NCBI GenBank assembly: GCA_944389225.1
Contig: CALXLP010000009.1
Span: 1-45,514 of the forward strand
Origin: an uncultured Clostridia bacterium
Lineage (GTDB): Bacteria > Bacillota > Clostridia > TANB77 > CAG-508
Direction of reading: 5' to 3'
Length of the DNA: 45,514 nt
Part shown: piece after piece, positions 34,835-43,130 of the stretch
Numbering within the stretch: the first letter of the stretch is position 1
Layout of the letters: the number at the start of each line of letters is the position of its first letter
Notes under the pieces: model-generated
What the model saw: only the letters and a program-made list of their open reading frames with translations
The model's database searches: none
Told to the model about the DNA's origin: nothing
Position numbers and translations under genes: made by a program

Positions 34835-35737
34835 TCACAAAGTTGCTCCAATGATACCTGCATCATTATCTAATATTGCTGTTTGAATATTGATTTCTTT
34901 TCTTTCGTTAAATAATAAATTATCTTTTAATAATTTTGATTTTAATTTTTCTAAAAAAACTTCTTCATAAAACACAAAACTTCCACCAATTCCAATGGCT
35001 TCTGGTTCAAAAATATTGATTAAATTTGATATTCCTATACTTAAATAGTCTATATATTGTTCTATTAATTTATTGATTTGTATATATTTAGAATTATTTT
35101 TATCCGTTTTTCGTAATATATCCAATAATTCTTTTCCACTAGTTCTTTCATCTAGACCTAAAATTTCTCTTAAATTATCTTTGAATGCTTTCATAGAAGC
35201 ATATGTTTCCCAACAACCTTTTTTGCCACATTTACAGAGTCTTCCGTTTTTTTCTATTAGCATATGTCCAAACTCACAACCCGGTAATTCCCCTGTATCT
35301 AGCAATTCATTATGAATAACAACTGCTCCTCCAATTCCTGTTCCTAAGGTTAAGAATATACTTCTATCATATGATTTTAACGCACCATATGTATTTTCAG
35401 CTAGTGCTGCACATTTAGCATCATTTCGAATTTTTATTGGTAATTGTATTTTTTCTTGTAAATTTTTCACAATTTCATAATTTTTTAGCCCTAAATTAAC
35501 AGATTTGACAACCGTTTCTTTTTTTACAGTTCCTGGTATGGCAATCCCCAACTCTGTAATTTTATATTGTTCTAAAAAATTTGCTGTTTTTTCAATGATA
35601 TATTCTTCTATTACTTTTTTGATATTATTTTTCTCAGCCTTTGTAATTCTTTTTTCTACTTTTTCTAATATTTTTCCTTTATTATCCACAACTCCTATGG
35701 CAATATGACTACCACCTAAATCAATTCCTATCTTCAT
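34835..35737 (-). CDS. ROK-family sugar kinase (glucokinase-like)
   Basis: This 300-residue ROK kinase has the phosphate-binding GIDLGGSHIAIGVVD (3-17), TLGTGIGGAVV, the EFGHM motif, and the zinc site CKCGKKGCWETYAS (about 169-182). A glycine-rich IGIGGSFVF motif follows near residue 250. ROK kinases phosphorylate glucose, mannose, fructose or N-acetylated hexoses; the substrate is not readable here. It has no DNA-binding domain, so it is an enzyme rather than a ROK repressor. It heads the transcript with the transketolase half, suggesting a carbohydrate role. The ribosome-binding site is modest (GTGGTGA). Confidence 0.9.
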   Translation of the reverse strand: MKIGIDLGGSHIAIGVVDNKGKILEKVEKRITKAEKNNIKKVIEEYIIEKTANFLEQYKITELGIAIPGTVKKETVVKSVNLGLKNYEIVKNLQEKIQLPIKIRNDAKCAALAENTYGALKSYDRSIFLTLGTGIGGAVVIHNELLDTGELPGCEFGHMLIEKNGRLCKCGKKGCWETYASMKAFKDNLREILGLDERTSGKELLDILRKTDKNNSKYIQINKLIEQYIDYLSIGISNLINIFEPEAIGIGGSFVFYEEVFLEKLKSKLLKDNLLFNERKEINIQTAILDNDAGIIGATL

Positions 35738-35787
35738 TTTAGGTTCACCACTTTCTTAAATTTGTGTAGAATATTTTTTCCTTTTTG

Positions 35788-35816
35788 ATTATATCATATA
35801 AGATTTTTTTGGACAA
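35788..35816 (-). promoter_or_regulatory. Promoter of the ROK-transketolase operon, abutting a MITE-like element
   Basis: TTGTCC (35811-35816) and TATAAT (35788-35793) are 17 bases apart with an extended -10 TGA. The -35 ends exactly where the inverted terminal repeat begins at 35817. Confidence 0.72.
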
Positions 35817-35920
35817 TAGGGACGTGTCAAAATGGACAGTTTTTGTTCAAAAGGGACATGTCCAAATTTATAAAAAGCTTGTCTATATCCAAACTAGAAC
35901 ATCGATATTTCTATACAAAA

Positions 35921-35946
35921 AAATCTCAAAATAACTTTTGAGATTT
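35921..35946 (-). terminator. Terminator hairpin inside the MITE-like element (pil operon end)
   Basis: AAATCTCAAAA and TTTTGAGATTT form a perfect 11-bp stem with a four-base loop. In the minus direction T-rich sequence follows, so it can end the pil operon transcript. Confidence 0.7.
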
Positions 35947-35952
35947 CCTTTC

Positions 35953-36005
35953 AAAGAGAGCCTTCCTTATTTAAAGAAAAAATTTTAATAAGAAAGGCTC
36001 TCTTT
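35953..36005 (+). terminator. Second terminator hairpin inside the MITE-like element
   Basis: Arms 35953-35971 (AAAGAGAGCCTTCCTTATT) and 35987-36005 pair over 19 bp with one mismatch. T5 follows on the plus strand and only T3 on the minus strand. It would block antisense transcription into the pil genes. Confidence 0.65.
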
Positions 36006-36094
36006 TTATATTAAGACATTTATATTAAAATTTGTTAAATATCGTTTAGCTGTCCTGTCCCTTTTGGATAAAAACTGTACATTTTGACACGTCC

Positions 36095-37441
36095 CTAAAC
36101 GCCATATGCTGAGAATAAGAAATTTCCCATATATACTTGAATACATGGCACTAATACAACTAATACGAAGAAAATTAATACAACACCAACAATTGCATAG
36201 ACAACTTGTGGTAAAACTTTCATAATTTTTTCCATAATGTTATCAATATCAATTTGCATATATTCTACTAATTTTTCCATCATTTCTGCTAAGTCTGTTT
36301 GCATACCAATTTTTAACATCTCTGTTATCATTGATTTGGCTAATCCTGATTCTTCAAATGGTTCTATCCATGAACTACCTGTTAACATATTATTGATAGA
36401 TGTTTCAATCATAGATAACATAACATAGTTTTTTACAACATTTTTACTGACTTCGATAGAGTCTTGTATTCTCATTCCATTTCTCAAGTTTAGCAACATA
36501 GCCTTTAAAAATCTTGAGAAATCTAATGCAAATATTAACTCTCCAAAAATTGGCATTTTGTATTTAAAGTAATGGAAATTATATTTTCCTTTTGGTGTAT
36601 TAATATAGAATATGATTGCTCCAGCGATAATCGCAATAATAATCACCGGTATATACCAATAGGCTATCATCATATCCACGACATCTGCAAACCATAAGGT
36701 AATTGCTGGTAATTCTTCATCTGTTCCTAATTCATCAAATATTCCTTGAATGGTAGGTATTGCAACTAATGTTCCTACAAATAGCATAACTAATAACAAT
36801 ACAAATTGAACAATATTTGGTATTAAGATAGATTTCAATTTTCTAGTTAGGGCATCTGATTCGTCCAAGTATTTTACAGCTTGTTCTAGTGAATTGGTAA
36901 GTGATCCTGACAATTCCCCTACTTTTATCATATTGATATAGATATATGGAAATACATTAGAATAATATTCCATTGTTGTATACATGTTTTCACCAGCTTC
37001 AACACCTGCTAATATATCTTCTAATATACCTTTGAAAGATACATTTTCTGTACTTTGAATAATGGTATCTAATGCATGTATATTATTAAAGTTTGCTTTT
37101 TTCAATAGATAAAAGTTTTGTGTAAATATCATAATATCTCTTGTCGTGATTTTTTCTGTTTTGGCAAAATATAGGTTGATTTTTTCCTTTGTTGATAATT
37201 GTTTTGGCTTACTTTTTCCTATATTTGTGGTATTTACATTTTTCATAATTTCATCTATATTGGTAATATTTTTCTTTGCCTTTTTTTGCTGTTTTCCCAC
37301 ATATCGAATTTGTTGAACATCAATTGGTAATAATCCATTTCCTTTCAATGTTTTTAACAAACTCTGTCTACTTGGTGACTCTATCTTATTTCTTACTACT
37401 AATCCAGATTTTGTCATCGCCCTATATACATAAGTTGGCAT
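36095..37441 (-). CDS. pilC: Type IV pilus inner-membrane platform protein PilC
   Basis: This 448-residue T2SSF-family protein anchors the pilus assembly motors. It has the N-terminal PTYVYRAMTKSG start, a first cytoplasmic T2SSF domain (about 115-235), two central helices (about 210-230 and 260-285), a second T2SSF domain, and a C-terminal helix (VVYAIVGVVLIFFVLVVLVPCI). The last codons, GGC-GTT-TAG, run into the inverted terminal repeat of the neighbouring element, so the C-terminus may have been altered by insertion. It is the last gene of the pil operon. GGGAGGT precedes the ATG. Confidence 0.92.
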   Translation of the reverse strand: MPTYVYRAMTKSGLVVRNKIESPSRQSLLKTLKGNGLLPIDVQQIRYVGKQQKKAKKNITNIDEIMKNVNTTNIGKSKPKQLSTKEKINLYFAKTEKITTRDIMIFTQNFYLLKKANFNNIHALDTIIQSTENVSFKGILEDILAGVEAGENMYTTMEYYSNVFPYIYINMIKVGELSGSLTNSLEQAVKYLDESDALTRKLKSILIPNIVQFVLLLVMLFVGTLVAIPTIQGIFDELGTDEELPAITLWFADVVDMMIAYWYIPVIIIAIIAGAIIFYINTPKGKYNFHYFKYKMPIFGELIFALDFSRFLKAMLLNLRNGMRIQDSIEVSKNVVKNYVMLSMIETSINNMLTGSSWIEPFEESGLAKSMITEMLKIGMQTDLAEMMEKLVEYMQIDIDNIMEKIMKVLPQVVYAIVGVVLIFFVLVVLVPCIQVYMGNFLFSAYGV

Positions 37442-37459
37442 GTTTTACCTCCCTTTTTA

Positions 37460-38563
37460 CTAATTGTTAGCATTTTTTTTGATTTTTAGTTGCATAATTG
37501 TTCTATTTAAAATTTCTTGATTCTTCTCTTCTATTTGTGATTTGGCTTGTTCTAATGTAATTCTATCTTCTACAAAAAGTTCTGCTAAAGAATTAATTAA
37601 TCCTATACTTCCTTTTTCTAGGTTACTTTGTATAGCATCCTCTATTTCAGATACACTTAATTTTTCTTTTCTGATAATACCTGCCACAATATTATCTACT
37701 ACCATAACTTCTGGAACTAAAACTAATTTTCCATCAACACCTTTTAATAATCTTTGTGAAACAACTAGTTTTAATAAAGCAGATAATAAATATTTAATAC
37801 TTGCTTGGTCTCTTACTTCATAGAAGTTTATCATTCTGTCGATTGTTTCTGCACAAGATTTTGTATGCAATGTTCCGATTACTAAGTGACCTGATTCTGC
37901 CATCTCGATGGCTGCTTCCATTGTTGTTCTATCTCTAATCTCTCCAATAACTAGGATATCACAGTCCTCTCTTAAAGAGTTTTTAACACCATCACTAAAT
38001 GTTAAAACATCTCTTCCTCTACCTACTTCTTTTTGAACAATTAATGATTTTTTAGAATGATGTTTGTACTCAATTGGGTTTTCTAGTGTTAATATCTTTT
38101 TATTTTGATTTTCATTGATATAGTCTATCATAGAGTTTAAGGTTGTACTTTTACCAGAGTTTGTTTTACCTGTAACCAATATCAATCCTTGTGGTTGATA
38201 TGTCATTCTTCTTACAACATCTGGAATTCCTAAAGATTCATAAGGTGGTAATTCGTTTTTTATAAGTCTTAATGTACATGTTGGAATTTCATCTGAAGAT
38301 GAAATATTTACCCTTAAACGAATATCTTTATATTCATAAGATATATCTAATTTTTTTGTTTGATTATATACTTCATCTTTGTCTATATTTCCTCTTACTA
38401 GGTAATCATATGCTTCTGTCATATCTTCTTCTGTCAATTCTTTCATCTCTTCAATTTCTACTAAATCTCTAGCAATTCTAAGCATTGGTTTATTCCCACA
38501 TATCATGTGAACATCTGATGCATCTTTTTCGATTGCCATATCTAGGATTTTATCCATATTCAT
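37460..38563 (-). CDS. pilT: Type IV pilus retraction ATPase PilT
   Basis: This 367-residue hexameric ATPase depolymerises pili. The N-terminal PAS-like part (DKILDMAIEKDASDVHMICGNKPMLRI) is typical. Walker A reads GKTNSGKS, where most PilT have GPTGSGKS. An Asp box, VIGEIRDRTTMEAAIEMAESGHLV, and the GTLHTKSC histidine region follow. The C-terminal AIRNLI-type retraction motif is replaced by QLKIKK-type sequence. GGAGG lies ten bases before the ATG. It lies between pilB and pilC, implying that pili are retracted and could give twitching or DNA uptake. Confidence 0.92.
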   Translation of the reverse strand: MNMDKILDMAIEKDASDVHMICGNKPMLRIARDLVEIEEMKELTEEDMTEAYDYLVRGNIDKDEVYNQTKKLDISYEYKDIRLRVNISSSDEIPTCTLRLIKNELPPYESLGIPDVVRRMTYQPQGLILVTGKTNSGKSTTLNSMIDYINENQNKKILTLENPIEYKHHSKKSLIVQKEVGRGRDVLTFSDGVKNSLREDCDILVIGEIRDRTTMEAAIEMAESGHLVIGTLHTKSCAETIDRMINFYEVRDQASIKYLLSALLKLVVSQRLLKGVDGKLVLVPEVMVVDNIVAGIIRKEKLSVSEIEDAIQSNLEKGSIGLINSLAELFVEDRITLEQAKSQIEEKNQEILNRTIMQLKIKKNANN

Positions 38564-38615
38564 TTTTCAATTCCTCCTCAGCCTTTTATTTTTAGACTAT
38601 TTTTTCCTTTCAAAA

Positions 38616-40247
38616 TTAGAAAAACAATAATTTTTTATTTAATTCATCTAATGTTGTTTCTCCTTTTAATACTTTTCTAATTCCATCAACAATCAAAGGT
38701 CTATAACCTTCCTCTAATGCTTTTTTTCTAAGTTCCATACTTGATGCACCTGAAACAATTAGTTCTTTCAGTTCATCTGTGATATTTAAAATTTCAAAAA
38801 TTCCTATTCTATCATAAAAACCTGTTCCATTACAATAATCACAACCTAAAGAATCATAAGTTTTCATATCTTTTAAATCTACTTTTTCACCATATTTTTC
38901 TAATATATTTGTTATGATGTCTTTTTCTTCTTTTGTAAATTCTCTTTCACGTTTACATTTTGGACAGATTCTTCTTACCAATCTTTGTGAAATAGCAGTT
39001 GCTAGTGTACTTGCAATATCATAATCTGATACACCAATTTTTCTTAATCTATTGATAACCTCTATACTATCAATTGTATGGATTGTTGATAATACATAAT
39101 GTCCTGTTTGTCCAGCTTGAATGGCAATTTCTGCTGTTTCTCTATCTCTAATCTCTCCCACTAAAATAATATCTGGGTCTTGTCTTAATACTGTTCTTAA
39201 TGCACCTGCAAAAGTTGTTCGATTATCAATTTCTATTTGATTTAATCCTGGAATTCGAATTTCAACAGGGTCTTCAATTGTTGTAATATTAATTTCTGGT
39301 TTATTTAAATAGTCAATGATACTGTATAGAGAAGTTGTTTTACCTTCACCTGTTGGTGCTGCCATAATGGTAATACTATTTTTCTTATTAACACTCTTTT
39401 TAAATTCTTCTTCTTCTCCATAATATCCTAAATCAAATATATTTTTGATATTGGCATTTTTCTTTAATAATCTTAAAACAAATTTTTCTCCATATACATT
39501 TGGTTGTGAAGATACACGGATATTGTAATCTTCATAAAGTAAAATTCTACCATCTTGTGATTCTTGTTTTTCTTGATGCATATTAGAAATCGCTTTTAAT
39601 CTTCCGATAATTTGTTGTTGTTTTTCTTTATCCAAATTTGCCGCAGTAAATAATTCACCATCAATTCTGTATCTAACACGGACAGAAGTTGCCATTGGCT
39701 CTATATGAATATCACTTGCTCTTTTTTCAATACCCGTTTTAATAATACTATCCACTAAATTGATAATGGTTACTCCTGCCTCATGAATATCTGCATTTGC
39801 CTTTCCTTCTAAAGATTTTAATATTTGTGTAATATCTTTTTCAAAGGTAATATACGTATCCATAATTAGCCCTTTGTTTAAGAATAACAAACGGATTGTT
39901 TCTATACTTCTTCTGTTAACAGTATTAGCAAAACATACTTTAATTTTTCCATTTTCAACTTCAAAAGGAATTGCTTTATTCTTTTTCGCAATATCTAAAG
40001 AAATATATTCTTCTACATTAACTTTGATAGAATTCTTTGATAATAAGATACCTTTTTCTCCTAATATTTCACCAATTGTTGTAATTAAGACATATGGATC
40101 ACATACATCTAATTCATATAAACAATCACCAATTTTAACATTAGGATGTTGTCTTTGATAATCTAATGCTCTTTCAATATCTTCTTCATCTACAATTCCT
40201 CTTTTAACTAATTCCACACCAATCGGTTGTCTTCTTTTTAAATCCAT
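38616..40247 (-). CDS. pilB: Type IV pilus extension ATPase PilB (GspE family)
   Basis: This 543-residue motor ATPase has an N-terminal T2SSE_N domain (LVKRGIVDEEDIERALDYQ), an N2 domain with HIEPMATSVRVRYRIDG, and Walker A APTGEGKTT (Glu in place of the usual Ser). An Asp box TIEDPVE, Walker B DPDIILVGEIRDRETAEIA and GHYVLSTIHT follow. A four-cysteine zinc site is CPKC...CDYCNGTGF. ATG 40247 is chosen because AGAGGTG lies six bases upstream; an in-frame GTG at 40265 lacks a site. It powers pilin polymerisation with PilC. Confidence 0.92.
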   Translation of the reverse strand: MDLKRRQPIGVELVKRGIVDEEDIERALDYQRQHPNVKIGDCLYELDVCDPYVLITTIGEILGEKGILLSKNSIKVNVEEYISLDIAKKNKAIPFEVENGKIKVCFANTVNRRSIETIRLLFLNKGLIMDTYITFEKDITQILKSLEGKANADIHEAGVTIINLVDSIIKTGIEKRASDIHIEPMATSVRVRYRIDGELFTAANLDKEKQQQIIGRLKAISNMHQEKQESQDGRILLYEDYNIRVSSQPNVYGEKFVLRLLKKNANIKNIFDLGYYGEEEEFKKSVNKKNSITIMAAPTGEGKTTSLYSIIDYLNKPEINITTIEDPVEIRIPGLNQIEIDNRTTFAGALRTVLRQDPDIILVGEIRDRETAEIAIQAGQTGHYVLSTIHTIDSIEVINRLRKIGVSDYDIASTLATAISQRLVRRICPKCKREREFTKEEKDIITNILEKYGEKVDLKDMKTYDSLGCDYCNGTGFYDRIGIFEILNITDELKELIVSGASSMELRKKALEEGYRPLIVDGIRKVLKGETTLDELNKKLLFF

Positions 40248-40271
40248 TTCAAACACCTCTTTCACAGTTTT

Positions 40272-40724
40272 TTAATCTACTAATGTATAGGTTGTCTTTC
40301 TTTCAAAATTGTCTCCTTGTATTGTAACCGTTATTGTTGTTTTACCATTTTCTTCTCTATTACTTGTAAAGTCACAACCTGTTATATTGTCTGCAATTTT
40401 TACTTGATTCATATATATCCCTTGATTTTCTGGTATATATGTATATTGGTTTCCACTAGAAAAAATGATATATTTTTGAGTTCCATTTCCGCTCTCATTT
40501 TCTGTTTCCCCAATTTCTAATAATTTATTTCCCTTTTTATTCACTTCTTCTGTAAAATAGGAATTAAACTTTGTATATTGCTGATTTAAATCCTCACTTA
40601 CAGAATTAATATCTACATTCCTATAAAAATATGAAGTTAAAACTGCAATGACAGCTACAATAATGAGCATAACAATGATATATATGGTTACAGATATTAA
40701 TGTAACCCCTTTTTCATTTTGCAT
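40272..40724 (-). CDS. Minor prepilin-like protein (PilW/GspJ-like)
   Basis: This 150-residue protein has a short leader (MQNEKG) followed by VTLISVTIYIIVMLIIVAVIAV, the class III prepilin signal cleaved after Gly by PilD. Position +5 of the mature protein is Ser, not the usual Glu. The globular part is Asn/Gly/Thr-rich and contains one cysteine. It overlaps no neighbour and starts after AAGGAGAG. Its position between a PilV-like gene and pilB suits a minor pilin that primes assembly. The subtype is uncertain. Confidence 0.8.
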   Translation of the reverse strand: MQNEKGVTLISVTIYIIVMLIIVAVIAVLTSYFYRNVDINSVSEDLNQQYTKFNSYFTEEVNKKGNKLLEIGETENESGNGTQKYIIFSSGNQYTYIPENQGIYMNQVKIADNITGCDFTSNREENGKTTITVTIQGDNFERKTTYTLVD

Positions 40725-40736
40725 ATCCGTCTCTCC

Positions 40737-41171
40737 TTAATCATTTTTTGCTATTACAGTTGATAAGTCAACTGTTTCTGTGTTGTCTCCATCTTTATAG
40801 GATATTTCTACTGTGACTTTTTTAACTAATCCTGATATTATTGTTTCATCATCCTGATTTTCTGGTAAATTTGCATAATCTACGATTGTTATTTTTTTAG
40901 AATATCCTGTTGCATTTCCTTCAGCATCTGTTATATTGGTAAAATTATTTGTGGCTTCATCTGTATCGACTAAAGAAGCAAAATCCTGTGCTTTTAAACT
41001 TTCAATTTCATTAATTGCATAATTGGTCGCTTCTGTTCTTCTTTCCATAGAATTTGAATTTGTATTAATGGTAACCATCAATGTAGCAATAATAGCGACA
41101 AATAATGTAATTAATATAATGGAAACTGTTAAATCAATATTGGTAATTCCTTTTTCACTTTTTATCCTCAT
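40737..41171 (-). CDS. Minor prepilin-like protein (PilV/GspI-like)
   Basis: This 144-residue protein has the leader MRIKSEKG and mature start ITNIDLTVSIILITLFVAII. Position +5 is Asp, the only acidic +5 residue among the three prepilins here. The segment RRTEATNYAINEIESLKAQDF fits the PilV/GspI pattern of a helix after the hydrophobic region. The C-terminal domain is predicted mostly beta (KVTVEISYKDGDNTETVDLS). GAAAGGA precedes the ATG. It probably belongs to a pilus-tip complex. Confidence 0.8.
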   Translation of the reverse strand: MRIKSEKGITNIDLTVSIILITLFVAIIATLMVTINTNSNSMERRTEATNYAINEIESLKAQDFASLVDTDEATNNFTNITDAEGNATGYSKKITIVDYANLPENQDDETIISGLVKKVTVEISYKDGDNTETVDLSTVIAKND

Positions 41172-41188
41172 TTGCTATTCCTTTCTAC

Positions 41189-42004
41189 CTAAACAAAAAA
41201 TTTATACCAAGCTAATACAAATATAAGATTTAAAATGTTAGATACACCTAAAACAAATCCATAATCTATATTTTCTCCATAGTCCTTTTTCTCTCTTCTA
41301 ACTCTTTTTCTGATGTTTTCTATTTTATGCATTAATAAATCTATCGCTACAACAAGTGCTGTCATAATAATTGTATTAATCATGACATATTCACCTGTAA
41401 AAATAACCATTGTTAAAACTGTTAAGATTACACCATGGACATAACTGTTTTTTGCATATTTTTTTAGTGTAACTGTATCTAAAATTAAAATGATAGCATA
41501 AAATGCTAGATATATAACATATCTATATATACTTTCTTTTTCTACTACACATAGATATATTATATATGCAATAGATAATAAAACTCCGTACATAGATATT
41601 GATTTTTCAATTTTCCTGTTTTCTGCATCAATTCCTGCCATAATAAAAACAAAGCACAAATAAAGTGCCATAAATGCACCTTCTGCTAGCAAGATTGGTT
41701 TTAAGTTATATGCACTAATATTCATTAGATATGCTACTATGACAAATGTAAGGCCTGATAATGTTTCTAATATAAAATATCTAGGTCTAATTTTTTCTTT
41801 GCAATATCTACATTTTCCTAATAAAAAGATATAACTAAATACAGGTATCAAGTCTAAAAAGCCTAATTTGTGATTACAATTAGGGCAATAGGAATGTGTA
41901 TGTGTGATATCTTGTCTCTTTGGTATTCTATATACTGCTAATGTAAAGAAACTACCAAATACTGTACCCATTATGAATATTAATATATATAGTAGTATAT
42001 CCAT
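41189..42004 (-). CDS. pilD: Prepilin peptidase/N-methyltransferase PilD
   Basis: This 271-residue integral membrane aspartyl protease cleaves prepilin leaders and methylates the new N-terminus. The N-terminal domain has FGSFFTLAVYRIPKR and the two-pair cysteine zinc motif CPNCNHK...CRYCKEK. One expected catalytic aspartate is visible in MAGIDAENRKI, where most relatives read D-x-x-x-x-x-IP. The second canonical GxGD motif is not obvious, with TVTLKKYAKNSYVHG in its place. It has about seven to eight helices. AAAGGAG precedes the ATG. Activity is expected but the second aspartate should be checked. Confidence 0.88.
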   Translation of the reverse strand: MDILLYILIFIMGTVFGSFFTLAVYRIPKRQDITHTHSYCPNCNHKLGFLDLIPVFSYIFLLGKCRYCKEKIRPRYFILETLSGLTFVIVAYLMNISAYNLKPILLAEGAFMALYLCFVFIMAGIDAENRKIEKSISMYGVLLSIAYIIYLCVVEKESIYRYVIYLAFYAIILILDTVTLKKYAKNSYVHGVILTVLTMVIFTGEYVMINTIIMTALVVAIDLLMHKIENIRKRVRREKKDYGENIDYGFVLGVSNILNLIFVLAWYKFFV

Positions 42005-42125
42005 TTCTTCTCCTTTATTATTTTTTCAATTGTTTATCCTTATCTATTCTTCTGTTTTACTTCTATTTTTTTATTTTGTTTATACTTACATAAACTTTAC
42101 TTTTTTAGTTTATTTTTAATATTTA

Positions 42126-42155
42126 AGCCATACACACTCAAGTGTGCGTATGGCT
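42126..42155. terminator. Hairpin after pilA
   Basis: AGCCATAC (42126-42133) pairs with GTATGGCT (42148-42155), with an inner ACAC/GTGT stem and a small bulge. T-rich but interrupted sequence follows in the minus direction. It may partially end transcription after pilA and so raise pilin over pilD. Confidence 0.55.
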
Positions 42156-42183
42156 CTTTATACAAATTATTTACTATTAATAA

Positions 42184-42612
42184 TTAATCTGCTGGTGATG
42201 TTGTCCAATTTATTGAAACAGCTGAATTTGTATCTCCTGATGGTCCTGATGCTGTTAATGTACCTGTTACTCCTGTAACTTCTTTTAATGTAATTACTCC
42301 TGTAGATGGTTCATAGGTATAAACACTTGTATCTGATGGTTTTAGATTTGCTTTTGCATAGGTAAATAAATCATCAGTAGTTGGAGTAGAACTTACATAT
42401 TTTGCATCATACCATGCTGTTATTACAGCTTGTAAATCAGTTTGTGCTAATTCCTTTCCATTAGCTAACGCTGTTTCATCTGCTGCAGTACTTGCTCTTG
42501 TAAGGATACCATTTTCTCCTGTAAGCATTGCAATTGATACTCCTGCTAAAATTAATAAAACGATAATTGTGATTACTAAAGCTATTAAAGTAATACCTCT
42601 TTGGTTTCTCAT
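42184..42612 (-). CDS. Major type IV prepilin (PilA-like)
   Basis: This 142-residue protein has a short leader MRNQRG, then ITLIALVITIIVLLILAGV, a hydrophobic assembly helix. Position +5 is Ala instead of Glu. Next come SIAMLTGENGILTRASTAADET and a Thr/Ser/Pro-rich domain with no cysteines. It has the strongest ribosome-binding site in the operon (AAAGGAGG, about ten bases before ATG) and is flanked by hairpins on both sides, as expected for the most abundant subunit. The TGENGIL segment is common in clostridial pilin-like proteins. Major status is inferred. Confidence 0.85.
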   Translation of the reverse strand: MRNQRGITLIALVITIIVLLILAGVSIAMLTGENGILTRASTAADETALANGKELAQTDLQAVITAWYDAKYVSSTPTTDDLFTYAKANLKPSDTSVYTYEPSTGVITLKEVTGVTGTLTASGPSGDTNSAVSINWTTSPAD

Positions 42613-42658
42613 TTTCGTTTTTCCTCCTTTTCTTTTGAAATAAATTAATATATATTAT

Positions 42659-42678
42659 TTATGTTTAAAAAAACATAA
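42659..42678 (-). other. Hairpin between the PilP-like and PilA-like genes
   Basis: TTATGTTT and AAACATAA form a perfect 8-bp stem with a four-base loop, nine bases after the PilP-like stop. No T-run follows. It may act as a processing or stabilising element at the 5' side of the pilA message. Confidence 0.45.
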
Positions 42679-42687
42679 CGTTAATAA

Positions 42688-43116
42688 CTATTTTGTTCCT
42701 GTATCAGGATAGTATGCTGAACCTCCTGAACCACTGGTAGTATTGTCTGTTCCTGTTGAACTTCCTGAACTTGTGCTTCCATTTGAACTACCACTTTGTG
42801 TTGTATCTTCGCCAGAAGTTGATGTTTCATCATATGGTGAAAATGGATTTGGTTTTCCAGGCACATACGTATTGATTCTTTCATAATTATCTAAATCAGT
42901 TGAATCAACACTATATGTTAAGATAACTTCATCATTTTCAACATCTTCACTTTTGCTTAATTCTTCTTTTACTGTTTCTGGTGTTGTATAAGATACTTCA
43001 TCTGGTATAATTTTATTACTTGGCACATATTCATATAGTAATACACCAAGTATTAATATGATTGCTAAACATAGCAATAACATAATCATTATTTCTTTTA
43101 TAACTTTTTTAGCCAT
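42688..43116 (-). CDS. PilP-like pilus alignment protein (tentative)
   Basis: This 142-residue protein has one N-terminal membrane helix (about 8-30), an extracellular segment (SNKIIPDEVSYTTPETVKEE), and a PGKPNPFSPYDE motif (about 88-99). That motif resembles the RxPF/NPF region of PilP proteins. It ends in a Ser/Gly/Thr-rich low-complexity tail of about 40 residues. Its position after PilO-like and before pilA supports a PilP-like role linking the inner membrane complex outward. The homology is weak, so the call is by context. AAAGGAG precedes the ATG. Confidence 0.55.
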   Translation of the reverse strand: MAKKVIKEIMIMLLLCLAIILILGVLLYEYVPSNKIIPDEVSYTTPETVKEELSKSEDVENDEVILTYSVDSTDLDNYERINTYVPGKPNPFSPYDETSTSGEDTTQSGSSNGSTSSGSSTGTDNTTSGSGGSAYYPDTGTK

Positions 43117-43130
43117 AATACACTCCTTTT

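Larger units (their letters stand above)
35817..36097. mobile_element. MITE-like element with about 42-bp terminal inverted repeats
   Basis: The left end (35817-35858) begins TAGGGACGTGTCAAAATGGA. The right end (36056-36097), read in reverse complement, begins TAGGGACGTGTCAAAATGTA. The arms match at all but about four of 42 positions. The 200 bases between encode no protein and carry two terminator-like hairpins. Both ends have an outer TA, compatible with a TA target duplication, though the palindrome makes this uncertain. The right end supplies the pilC stop codon. This element fills the 357-base gap 35738-36094. The transposase family is unknown. Confidence 0.75.

Noticed and set aside
42681-42884. 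Second minus-strand frame inside the PilP-like gene
   Set aside because: It overlaps the low-complexity tail in another frame, has no ribosome-binding site and is rich in Gln/His by composition only.
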